A stretch of 64,000 nucleotides of DNA, taken from NCBI GenBank assembly GCA_030544215.1, contig JARZZO010000011.1, forward strand, positions 1,784,001 to 1,848,000. Reading direction: 5' to 3'. This stretch comes from Zantedeschia hybrid cultivar (taxonomy: Eukaryota; Streptophyta; Magnoliopsida; Alismatales; Araceae). Within the stretch, counting starts at the first letter, position 1; every line of letters begins with the position of its first letter. This document shows positions 13,247 through 24,900 of this stretch, piece after piece. The translations under genes and the position numbers were made by a program. The notes beneath the pieces are model-generated. The model did not search any database, was not told the origin of the DNA, and saw only the letters and a list, made by a program, of their open reading frames with translations.

Positions 13247-13659
13247 GAAAGAAACGTAGCCTAAAGTGGGATTAGATCAGAGATAATAAATTGACAGCTT
13301 TCAGCCGTTTAATTTCCCTCCCTCTCTCATTTAATTGCTATGTACAAACTTTTGCAAACTAGAGAAACTCATTTTTATGCGGTTTTTAGATACGTACGCC
13401 TAGAAATTAATATATTTGTACTCATACTTCCACTCTATATTATATGAAATATCCTTAAAATCCTCATAAGTATTACAGTTATACATCTCCGTCAAAATGC
13501 TTTGATATATTTCATCGGAGTTAAAGACTAAAAGCTGAAACCCATTTGAAGTTTTTGAGAATATTGTATGTAGCATACGGGAGTTGAGAGTATGGTACAC
13601 TAATTTTTAGGGACATAAAAGCAAGAATCCTTTTTTTTCTTTCAAAATAACCCCTCCTC

Positions 13660-13981
13660 GACCTCTCCGCCCGCGCCATCCCCGTGGCGTGCTTTCTTCT
13701 TTCCAAGGACCGGACCTCCCCAGAAACGCCCGCTCCCAGCAGAACACCAGAAGAGGACCCAGAAACGCCCGCTCCCAGCAGAACACCAGAAGAGGCGCCG
13801 CATTCTTCCCCTCCCCCGTGAAACCCTCCCGTTCATCGGCTTCGTCCTTCTCTTCCCCCCGCCTAGGAGGAAGGGAGCGCGTCGGCGCTTGGCACCGGCG
13901 GCAGAGGACGCCGGCGGCGGAGAGAAGTCCCACTACCCATCCGCGCTGGAGGCGGAGGCCCCCGGCCGCTCCACCGGCACG
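13660..13981 (+). promoter_or_regulatory. Likely first (leader) exon of the SET-domain gene
   Basis: A GC-rich, CpG-rich block stands out in AT-rich surroundings and ends at a consensus donor (CACG then GTAAGG at 13982). Its position upstream of the GYF exon and its composition fit a promoter-proximal 5' leader exon. The transcription start is not defined. A CT-rich tract and TTTTTTTCTTTC precede it. No conserved protein sequence is seen in any frame. Confidence 0.5.
13719..13796 (+). repeat. 39-bp tandem duplication in the leader exon
   Basis: The block starting CCCAGAAACGCCCGCTCCCA is present twice with a period of 39 bp (13719-13757 and 13758-13796). The length is a multiple of three, so any frame running through would carry a 13-residue repeat. 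Confidence 0.9.
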
Positions 13982-14326
13982 GTAAGGCCCCCGCAACCCT
14001 CGCCGCCAAACCATTCCCCTACCGTTGTTAGCTACCGGAGAGCCCGATTAGTGGCTTAAATGATGTGACGGTTTTGTCGGGTTGTTTGCTGTTGGTAATC
14101 CTTTTTGTTGGTTTCTCTAGATGGTTCGATCCTGATAAAGTGGTAACTGGTCTGTGGTAGCGCTTTTGGTTATGGCGTTATACTTGTGTTTGTCCGTACA
14201 CACTTGTGTCCAGCATGCGAGTCGTAGCAGTTATGGAAATGACGTGGTGGCTTGTGTTGCTATTTATGTTTGCTGGCGGTGCCAGATGCAGGATGGTGTT
14301 GGTGGCGGGGTTCTATTTTGATCCGA

Positions 14327-14920
14327 TTGAGTGCCGATTGTTCTATTAAGTCCGACGATTTGGTCGACGGGCGCATGAGTCTTATTGCCAGTCATGTCCT
14401 TGATTCATGGTAGCAGTAAGAACTATTTGTAATCCCCACCGAGTTTGTCTGTTATGGATGTGATTGTAATTTACATCTATAGAGAGGATAACATGCTCTA
14501 TTTTGAGTTGTTTCCTAAAAAAATGTGGACATGTATGTATAGGTTGTTTAATGTTTCCTTTGCATTTGTCTAAGAGAGGCCTGTCCTTTTTATATGGTAA
14601 TGATGCATCATGGTGTTGTTTGTGGGGGTCGATCAATCAATTTGAGTGCCGATTCTTCTGTTAAATCCGATGATTTGGTCCACATGCGAGGAAGTCATAT
14701 TGCCAGCCATGTCTTTGATTTGTGGTATCACATCTGTAATCCTCGTTGATTTTGTTTGTTCTGGATGTGATTGTAATTTACACGTATGGATCGGATGTCT
14801 GCTATATTCAAAGTTGTTTCCTGCAAAAACTGTGGACATCTATATGTTTAATGTTTCCTTGGCATGTCTAAAAAAAGGCATGTCCTACTACGTACTGGTG
14901 ATGATGACTTTTTCCACTTC
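14327..14920. repeat. 315-bp tandem duplication
   Basis: The unit beginning TTGAGTGCCGATT at 14327 begins again at 14642. The two copies keep the same order of landmarks (GATGTGATTGTAATTTACA, AGTTGTTTCCT, TGGACAT, TTTAATGTTTCCTT) with about 20-25% divergence by eye. It lies in the first intron of the SET gene and appears non-coding. Confidence 0.85.
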
Positions 14921-15344
14921 TAGAATATTTTGTGGCATTTGGTCAGTGTCCAGAATGTGATTGTCAAGGTTTGCCATCTTGCTTCTCAGCGATATCTTGG
15001 AAGACCTTGGAGAGATACCAAGATATTCGAGAGATGGGTAAGTTTGCAAAGCAACCTGCCATCACCGAAACCATCTTGAACCCTGACAAAGAAAGTTGAG
15101 GATGGCAATCCTCATGTTCACGGTGATCACATGGATGATCCAAGTCTCCATCCTAATTACATCTTGATCGTTTTATGAGCAGTTGGTTTCATGATTCTTT
15201 ATATAATTGCCGGTGGTAAAATTTGGATCATACATGGCAATGGAGGGCAGCTTTCAGTCTTGAAATAATTCCTTTGCTATTTCTCTACCTTATAGTGGAT
15301 GAGCAGCCATATACCTAAAGACCTCTGGTATGCATTCTCTGAAT

Positions 15345-15540
15345 GCCTTTGTGAGTGAGTGGATGTACGTAAATGAACACAGGCATTGGGCAACTGTGTG
15401 GGCCATATACATGGAAAGAGATGTATGAAGCCTTGTGTACAAGTCTCTGCCAGGGGCTCTCACCGTGTATCCCACTGTAAATGGAAAGCTCGTAAATGCC
15501 ATAGCCTTGAAATACACCTGTCAGTTTCCAAATGCAAACC
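15345..15540 (+). pseudogene. Frame-disrupted N-terminal GYF-like exon of ATXR7
   Basis: Three consecutive peptide blocks match the plant ATXR7/SDG25 N-terminal region in the right order but in alternating frames. EWMYVNE (15357-15377) and LPGALTVYPTVNGKLVNAIA (about 15447-15506, continuing LKYTCQFP) share one frame. The middle block GQLCGPYTWKEMYEALCTSL (about 15388-15447) is in another. Continuing the first frame hits TGA at 15426-15428. Two compensating small indels are therefore inferred. As it stands this exon cannot encode the conserved stretch in one frame, so either the N-terminus is lost, or this is an assembly error, or translation starts downstream. Confidence 0.7.
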
Positions 15541-15933
15541 AATCTCCGCATCCTCCCAGAGTAGAGCTTCCCTGGTTTATTGGCAATGCAGTAACTTGAT
15601 TTTGTGTGTGTGTGGGGTGGGGGGCGCTGCTATCCGCGCAGGACACTGTGGGCACCAGATACCAGCTTGATATGGTGCTTGCATTACCTCAGCACCCATG
15701 ACACATGTGGAAATTGCCGTTCACACTTCATCAGGGCTCCGAAGTGTATCAAACAGAGAAGTAGCTTTATTTACTACTTTGCATATTCTGCATTCCTGTT
15801 CTCAAAGGAAAGAAAAAAAATTATAGCTTCTGGCTTATTTTTGCCCAGGTTGAACTTTCCCTTTTTGTCCTTTTGTCAAGTATGGACTAGCTGTCTAAGT
15901 ATTGATTTTGCTTTCTCCGATGGTGGACTCCAG

Positions 15934-18900
15934 ATGCACCCAAGTGAGGAGCCATATTGGATGTTCGAGGATGAGGAAGGTGGAAAACATGGACCTTATT
16001 CTCTTGCGGAACTTATCTGCTGGCACCGAAGCAGCTGCCTTCATGACTCTTTCATGGTAAGAAAGCAGATTAACAGCTCACATGCTGTATTGTACTTGTA
16101 CAAAATGTCTATTCAGCATGGCAATTTTCTAGGGCATAGTACACTTCCACCACTTTGATACGCAAAAGCTTGTGGGACATTTTGAATGAGGGACAACTTG
16201 GTCTCCTCAATGAGATTCACTGGCTTTAAGAATTTGTTACGGCATTCTCCTGAACAGGATCCTACCTATGGTTTAAATTCGTGTTGTTCAATAGAATACT
16301 AATTCAATCCATGTTGTACCAGAAACAAGCTGGCTTTAAATTTGTATGCCTTGTTGAGGTTCTCTCCATCCCACCCCTTTTCCTTGTGCATGGCATGATG
16401 TTTTCTTTTGCATGCAGAAGATATGCCTTTTTTGTCCTCACCCTTTTGTTCATTGGCATCTCAGAAAGTGTAAGTGGCCTGCTAAGAGTCCAAGTCCAAC
16501 AATGTTGAATGAATTGATTTTAAGAAAACAAAGAACAAAATCAAAAGGCAATAAATCAGTATTGATGTTCAGAAAGCTTCCTTTAACGTATGTTTTTACA
16601 TGTTTCGAATATGAATTAGCCATATCTTCAATCAACTTTTTCAATTCTTGCTTTTGAATGGACAAGTTCTAATCATTGTGGTTATGCCATTGTGGCCAAG
16701 AAATACAACAATGGCAAGGATCTTTCACTGATATTGTTTGTTTCCACTTGTCAAATGCATAATCTTGATGTAAAGACCTGCTGTCAGAAATACTGCAAGT
16801 ATCTGAGAAATGACTATGCTGGAAGAAAGTCAATCAAAAGCAAGTGCGCTATATAAAAGAATAAATTATGGCAGATAAGAGACATGTGGTTTACCTGGGA
16901 AAGAATTAAGAAGTTTGGGGATTACTCTGTCATTTGGTTCTTCTCCAAGGGGAAAAAAGTCTTCAGCTGATCTGGTTGTTTTTTCATCAGCACAGTACCA
17001 ATTCTTGTGTCGGATATGTGAAGCCAAAGCTTTTTTTAATTCAAGTGATTCATGGGCATGTCTTAATTTACTATGTTACTTCTATACATCTCAAGTTTCA
17101 ATATACAAGTGAATATAAATATCACTTTCAAACCCCTCTAAGTAGGAGGTTTATCTTCATTGGGAAATATAGAAAACTACCACATCAAGAGTGAACCTTT
17201 TAGATTTATTTTCACTAAAATGTGGTATTTTTGAATATTTGGTTAGGCACAAGAATATACATGTCTCTAACAATTAGTCTGTGACACTGACTGAGCACAA
17301 CTCTGTTCCTACTGGCAGTTTTTTTTTTTTTTGGGGGGTGTGTGTGTGTGTGTGTGTGTTTGGGAGATGCCCAGGTTCAAACCTGTGTGCAATGGTAGTG
17401 GTTCACTTATTTTAGCACCATGCCACTGTGGCAGGGACCTTTAAAAAAAGGAAAAAGAAACCTTAAAACGTAAGCCTACAGGTTATGGGAGTCTTGATGC
17501 ATGCCATCATGAATTTGTCTTTTTGTATGAAGAATAATACTGCAAACATACATGGAAAATTTTTGTTTCATTTCCATAGACAAAATGGGATGGAAAACCT
17601 GTGAGCTTCATAAAAATGTCCCACGTGAATGATTTATTGCTACTGTGTTGACGGTCTACTGAGTGCAATGGTGGTGGTTAACTTATTCAAGTAGTACCAT
17701 GCCAGTGTGGCAGGGACATTTAAAAAAGGAAAAAAACTTTAAATGTGAGCCTACAAGTTATAGTAGTCTTGATGCATGCCATCATGAATTTGTCTTTTTG
17801 TATGAAGAATAAATGCCCCAAATATACATGGAAAATTTTTGTTTCATTGCCATAGACATAATGGAATGGAAAACCTGTTAGCTTGACGAAAAATGTCCCA
17901 CGTGGATGATTGTTTGCTATTGTGTTGAAGGTCTCCGAAAAATCAATTTAGCTTTTCCCCTACCTTGACACATAATCTTGGTCAGTTTAGGTACTATTTG
18001 GGGGTTATTTTATTTTATTGTGTTGAAGGTCTATGAAAAATCAATTTAGCTTTTCCCCTACCTTGACACATAATCTTAGTCAGTTTGGGTACTGTTTGGG
18101 GATTATTTTTCTTTTCCTGTTGAGTTGCATTGAAATGAATAACTGGAATCTGATTTTCTCAGGTTTCTCAAAATGCTTTGAAGCTTAGCTTTCATGGTAA
18201 CTTATATTTGCTATCTTTTATACATAAAAAGGACATTTCAAGGGACTAAGATAGTTGTCATTATCAGGAAGCACACTATGTTTGGAAATGCTTCATCCTG
18301 GGCTCCTTTGCTTGAAGCAGATGGTCAAACTTGTTCTGAGCTCCGCTTGTGGAAGAAGGTTCATAAAATCAAATGAAAATTGTTGACGGCATAAGGATTT
18401 TGGGTGGACTCTGTAGAAGTGCTGGTTGCTGTGACCTTTGTTGTATGAAATCCATGGGATGTCCTTTTTTTTTAAAAAATCAACAGCTCTAACTAATTAG
18501 AAGCACTTGATACCTGAATTGTGCCGGGGGGGGGGGTCAGTCAAATGGTGATGAACTTCATGGAAAAAACACTAGGTCATGGGTTCGACTTTGCTTGGCA
18601 GCTAGTGTAGTGTCTGTCCAACAGTGTCCAGATTACAAGTCATTTGCTGTTCCCCGGGGTAGGCAGCACCTCCAGGGAGATTTATTAAACCTGCTCGTGC
18701 CCCAGCAAGCAGGTTCTGAAGTCACATACCAGATACCACGCCCAAGGCTAGGAGCCCAGGATGCAAGTTGTTCACTATGCTAAGACGGGTACAAGAGTAG
18801 GTTTCGTCCTGCATTAAAAAAATGATAAATAAATTGTTGTTCTTTGAAATTGTTTAGAACTTCTCAAACACTTTGAAAAAATATTTTGCCTAAAAGAAGA

Positions 18901-21900
18901 CCTCTCCTCATTGCACATATCACAATCTTTTTGCAGACAAGCAATCGACAAGGAGGATGCCTCTTAATGGGTTTCTATTCTCTTGTAATATATTCCACTG
19001 TGATTTTCCTTTCCAGAAAAGGGATATTGCATTCTGATTTCCACGCTGGGTTCAGTTTCAGGTGTTCAACTGATAGTCTGCTTTTGTTTCTTGAGGCTGA
19101 GAGGTTGCCACTTTTGCACCTTATGCGGAGTACCTTGGTTTACACTGATCAGGGGCTCTTAAGTCTCAATAGTCCCAAAGTCTGCCCCATAACAGAGAAG
19201 AGTAGGGGCATTTGGGGAACAAGCATAAGCTTTGTGAAATTCCTCTGCAGTGCATGGAGTTAGGTTCCACTAGATGTTGAATCATTGCCTTTGGGAGCAA
19301 ACAGGGATTTGATCCACTACCTTGGGTGGCAAATCCACATCTTGAGTAAATTCACCTGACTGTCTTAACTGGCACGCCAATTTGAATCCCACTTTTCTCT
19401 ATATTTTTGTCATCTTCGCTTTCTTCTCTCCCCCTCATACCCATCTCATAATTGATTAGAATTTTGAACTTCTAATGATCTCTTCACTGTGTTGTAATCC
19501 ATTTCTACTAATGAAGAAAAAAAGACACTAAAAGTTAGAACTAGCATGAAGATTGAAAGATTCCCAACTGTTGGTGATTTAATGACAAGGTGAGATATGT
19601 ATACTATTTTTGAGAAGCGATTACACAAGAAATATTTTGCATATGGAAGTGAATACACTACAAAAGTATAGCGGTTTCATCTTCTCCAAAGGTAAAATTT
19701 CTGTGGCTAACAAGAGTAATTTTGTCACTGGATACGTGGATTTTTTTTCTCTAAGATCTCTGAGATGTGTAATTTTTACCAGGGTGAAAGGAATGCCTGT
19801 GGGGAAGGGTTTGCTGAGGTGTGATTTTGGGTTTACTGGATGACAATAGAGGATTTCTAAATTAGTTAGCATTCAGCTTTTTTGTGACTTCAAACAGCTT
19901 GGACCCCATAAAACAGAGATTTTGGCTTGTAATGCTGAGTCAATGATGAGGCATTGCTCCTGTGGGTGAAGGAGAATGGTGCTAATGTGGATCTGCATGT
20001 CTCAGTCATGGACATAGGTGAGACATCTGGTGCTTGCTTGGATCTCCTTCTATGGTTATTTGGGTTTCATCATCCCTGACTAAATAAAGATATCTCCAGA
20101 AGAGAGAGTTGGCTGAGAAAGCCATGTGAGGAATTGGGTGCAAGTTTTCTTTTCGTTAAGTTTTAACTTTTATAAGAGATTGAAGGAAGCTGAAGGGAGA
20201 TGGATTCTTTCAAAAACAGTCCTGTCCTCTTTGGCAAACTATCATCTTTCCATCTCTAAGATCCCCAAGTGGCCAAGACAACAGTGAGAGGATTTCAGGC
20301 AATGAGGGGATCCTTCTTTTGCATCCCCTTGGTTAGATGGGAGGAAGTTTGTAAAAAGTAAACATCAAGGAGACAAGGAGGTGTTGTATTAGTGAAGCTT
20401 AGAAGTTTCAATGAATCCATGTTGGCCAAGCGGGTATGGAGATTGGGAGAAGAAGATAACTCTTGGTGGGGAAATGAGAGGAAAGTACTTCAGGCAAATG
20501 GTGCATTATCCCTACCAACCATTATTTTATATCCTCTATTTTGACGCATATCATCAATACAGCTGAATTCATATCCTCTTCTTTTGTCATTGGTGATGGT
20601 AAGAATCCATCAAGGACTGTTGGTAAGAATTCATGGAAGTTTTAACTTTTATATCAGTAAGAATGCATCAAGGATTGTTGTTAAGAGATGTTTTTCATGT
20701 TTCATTTGCATTACCACGAGCTGTAGCAAGCTTATTAAAAAATCGAATTGGGCAACTAATATTTGGATGTATCAGATATTTATCTGACTGCAACAAAGCT
20801 AAGGGCATCCATTCAAATGCTAAGTTGGCTGCTCCTATCAATGCTCTAAAAACCAGAAGGCAGTTGGGACCTGGGATTGGCTTGGTATAATCCAGATCCA
20901 AGTTTCGGTTTTGTATATCCGTGTATGTCATTTTGGTGTCACATGTCTGGAGGGCAGAGCTAGCCTTTTTTAAGGTCGAACTTAGTGGAAGACTAAAAAG
21001 ATAGTTTAATGGCAGGGGGTGGATGAGAAAGGAAAAAAATAAGGAGGGACAAGGAATGTTTTGGCCAAGGATTGTGGAATTGGATTAATCTGGCTTGATA
21101 TGATCCAGATAGGAGTCAGAATTGGCTTGGAATCGGCCCAGGATTGGCTGATTTTGGACTGGTTCTAGCCGATTCAAGTTGATCTCTACCTTTCCCTTCT
21201 TTTTTAAATTAGAAGAGAGAAATCAGATTTCCCCCCAAAATCAGGATGATCAATGTCCGATTAGCCAAATCGGTTCAGAACAGTATGCTCGGTAGTCTAC
21301 AGGCTAATTGTTAATTATGTTAAATAGGTCCTAAAGAAATCTAGTAACTAAAGTTATAACTGATCCTTGCACAGCAGATTTGGACCAATCCTGATAGTTC
21401 TCTATGGCCGTACCTTTTTGTATCAGATCCATGGTTCACTGACTCAGACTGACTCATATGAGTCAACTCTTATTTGGGTGAGTCCGATATGCAGATATGC
21501 ATTGACTCATCAAGTCGCATCTGATTCGACCCAACTTGATGCGATTCGTATTGTATCACATGAGTTGGGTGCGGTTCGCTGCAAACCGGCATGGGTTACT
21601 GCGATCCACCACTGTTTTCTCTGATTCGGCCCAATCCAGTGCCGCTCACTACAATCCGGGGTTTTGAGTTTATTCAATATTTCATGCATAATGAGTTGTT
21701 TTTTGTAAGTTTTTCCTCTAAATTCTTATTAAGTAAACTTTTTTTTTTCTAATTTGGTAAGTAATTGGAGTTTTTTCTTCAATTGGTAAGTGATTGGACT
21801 TTTTTCTCCAATTTGATAGGTAATTACCGTAATTTACACTTTACATCAATTAATAATTCTACTAAATTTGGCTTAAAATCATTGACATTAATAAACCGCT

Positions 21901-24900
21901 GGATATTAAAATGTATTTATGTCATAATTTTTCATAAAATTAAAGAATCTGAAAAAATGGAAATTGGCCTGAATTGTCCCAACTTGTCCTAACCCTATGA
22001 AAGGTTCGCCGTATCACTGATCCGTATCGGATCGTATCTTCCCAGATACAGTACGATACCGATCCGACTCGGACCGACTCGGTCCAACTCGTACGAGTCT
22101 CACGAGTCCAGCCAATGAGTTTGTTAAAATCAATGAGTTGTTTGTTAAAATTAATGAGTTTAAGTCACATTTTAGAGAAATGTACCTTATTAATTGATAT
22201 AAGAATATAATTATACTTATCAAATAGGAGAAACTCAACTTAAAATATTCCATTAAGCATGTATTTGTCGGCATGATCCGGTCCGACTCGGGGGTGATCA
22301 GAGGATCGGTTCGGCCCAAATACGAGTCGACTCATACGAGTTGGCCCGATCCAGTATGATACGGCAAACCTTGATCCTATGGACTGATACAACTTGTATC
22401 TGGGAGGATACAAGTCGATAACTATCAGCAAGTTGGCAAAGCTTGATCAGATCAGCTAGTTGTGAAAACCATGATTCCTTAGTTTATGTTTTGATCGATT
22501 CACTTTAATTGTTAAAGGGTAGGATAAATTCAAGAAAGCTGGCTGATTCCTTTACTCAGTTGTGTAGTGGAGTAAGTTTGACATACGTCTGTACTTCACT
22601 TAAGTCATTTTTTTATCCTTTCTGCAAAATTAAGGAAATTTCTTATGACGTATTATTCTTCTCTGCAAAAATTTGTCATGACAGATATTATTCTTCTTTA
22701 CTCTATTTGTCCTCATTCTGATTTTGTTGTGGGTAGGGTAGGATACCGTTCCTTTTTTTCGCATTAAAAATGGCTGGGATAAGGCTGCGTTTGGAAACTT
22801 TTGGTTAAGTACTTCTAAAAAAGGTACCTCTAGATAGAAGGATCTTCACATAGAAGTGCTTTGTATTATAGAAGTTAATGGAGTTTGGAATACAAAAATA
22901 CCCATAATCATTGAAAAACTTCTCAATGTGTTTTGGCCAAAATAACCCTGTTTCAACTGTCCCAAGAATATGCCCACGGTGATTTATTTGTGGACCCGTT
23001 CTACTTCAGCGATTGCCAATTCTGCCATTTAACTTTGAGTGCTCATGTCTATACGATTCATTTTTGTAGGACTGAATATATAGGCTTGCAAACTCTAAAG
23101 TTGATGTTGCATCCGACGACCACCCAGCGAGCGCAACTGCTGATGGTACCATCATATATAGGCCATCTCTAGATTCAGGATACATACGTAAGCCCAGCAC
23201 CTATTTGGCAATGTTCCGATGGATATATCTTTCCTCTTCCTTTGTCCGAGAGAAGGGGATGAACATGGTTCCATGACAGAAGAGTCCAGGAGTTAAATGG
23301 AGGATGGGTCATTTACGACATTTCCATAATCATTTCTCTTCTCAGATGAAGCAGAAAACCACTCCGTATGGAAGGAGAAATTTTCTCGTTCTGCAAGAAG
23401 TGGGTTTTCCTTCTATGTGGAGGAGAAGTAAAGGCCGATAGTATTACCAAACAGTTCCTATTTTAGGGGAAGTCCTTCATTAAGGAGGAGAAGTAATTTA
23501 GAAGGACTTGTAGGAGATTCCCAAATGCAGCCTTAGCTCAATCTCCATTGCATCCAATCAATTTTAGTTGATTCCAGCCATTCCTTATTGGTACTGGCCC
23601 ATTGAAGTTAATAACCCTCAAAGTTTGTTTGGGTACTGCTACTCCCAGCATGAGTCGGCTTACTTGGATCAGGATAATGATGTGTCAGACTTTGAGGCAG
23701 GAGGTGACCAGGAGTTTGCCTTAGCCTCAAATGCTTAGGTGCTAGGCGGGCGCCTAGACATTTGAAGCAGCGTGTTTTCTCTCATAAATCACCATGAAGG
23801 AAAAAAATGTCAATAAGAGGAAAATAAAGAATACGTCCAAGATAATGATATGTCTGACTTTGAGAAACATTGAGCATGCCCAATATGTAAAGGTCAATTT
23901 GTATAAATAACTCCTTTACAATTTGCTGATGACACTCTTATTTATAAAAGGAGATCAGGAACAGCTGATGACACACTCTTATTTATAAAAGGAGGCTACT
24001 CAAAGATGTGCTGCTATCATGGGCTGTAAAGTAGAGGGCTTACCTATTAGATATTGGGGGTTACCTCTCCATTGCAGAAGGATACGAATTTATGATTGGG
24101 ATCCTTTGATTTTGAAGCTGCAAAGGAGACTGGCTATGTGGAAAGCTGGGGATTATCTCTTGGAGGAAGGATTACATTATTGAACTCACTTTTATCTTCT
24201 ATTCCCCAACATTTTTTGTCTGTGTTTACTGTTCCTCAGATTGTTCTTCGAAAGATGGATCAGACTCGTAGACAATTCTTATGGGGTTGCACAAATTCTA
24301 GTGGTAGAGGTATTCCACTGATAAAATGGGATAAAGGGGGTACATCAAAGACCAAAGGGGGCTTGGGAGTCAAAAGTTTAAGGTTGATGAATTGGGCTCT
24401 ACTTGGTAAGTGTATTTGGGAATTGTTATCTACATAGCAGCCTTTATGGAAGAAAATTATTGAAGCATTACAGCACATCTAAAAATATTTTTCTTCAATG
24501 GGGCCATTCTTCTTCTTTATCCCCAATCTGGAGGGGTATCACGAAAGCAGGAGCCTTGATGCAGCCTTATATTAGAATTAAGGTTGGTTCAGAGGAGAAT
24601 ACTTATTTTCTGGACTGATAAATGTGTGGATTTTGTCACTTTCAGAGAGAGGCTCCCAAACATATTTAAAGTTGATGCTTTTAAAATGATTGTGGTGAAG
24701 GATTGTTTCCAACTTCATGGTGATCAAGTCTCTTGGAATGTTCTGCTGAGAAGAAATATCTAGGACACTGAAATTGAAGAGTACACAGATTTGTTGGATT
24801 TGCTTGCTCAAACCAAGGTGGATGTCTCCGAACATGACAGCTTTATTTGGGACACCAATAACGGAGACTTCTTTGTTAAAATCTTTTTATAATCTGGTCC

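Noticed and set aside
15386..15670. 94-codon open frame rich in Cys/His/Lys
   Set aside because: It is the wrong frame over the disrupted ATXR7 block; conserved peptides lie in the other two frames.
18537..18620. tRNA gene
   Set aside because: Only a B-box-like segment is convincing; no cloverleaf could be drawn, so it was listed as a possible SINE.
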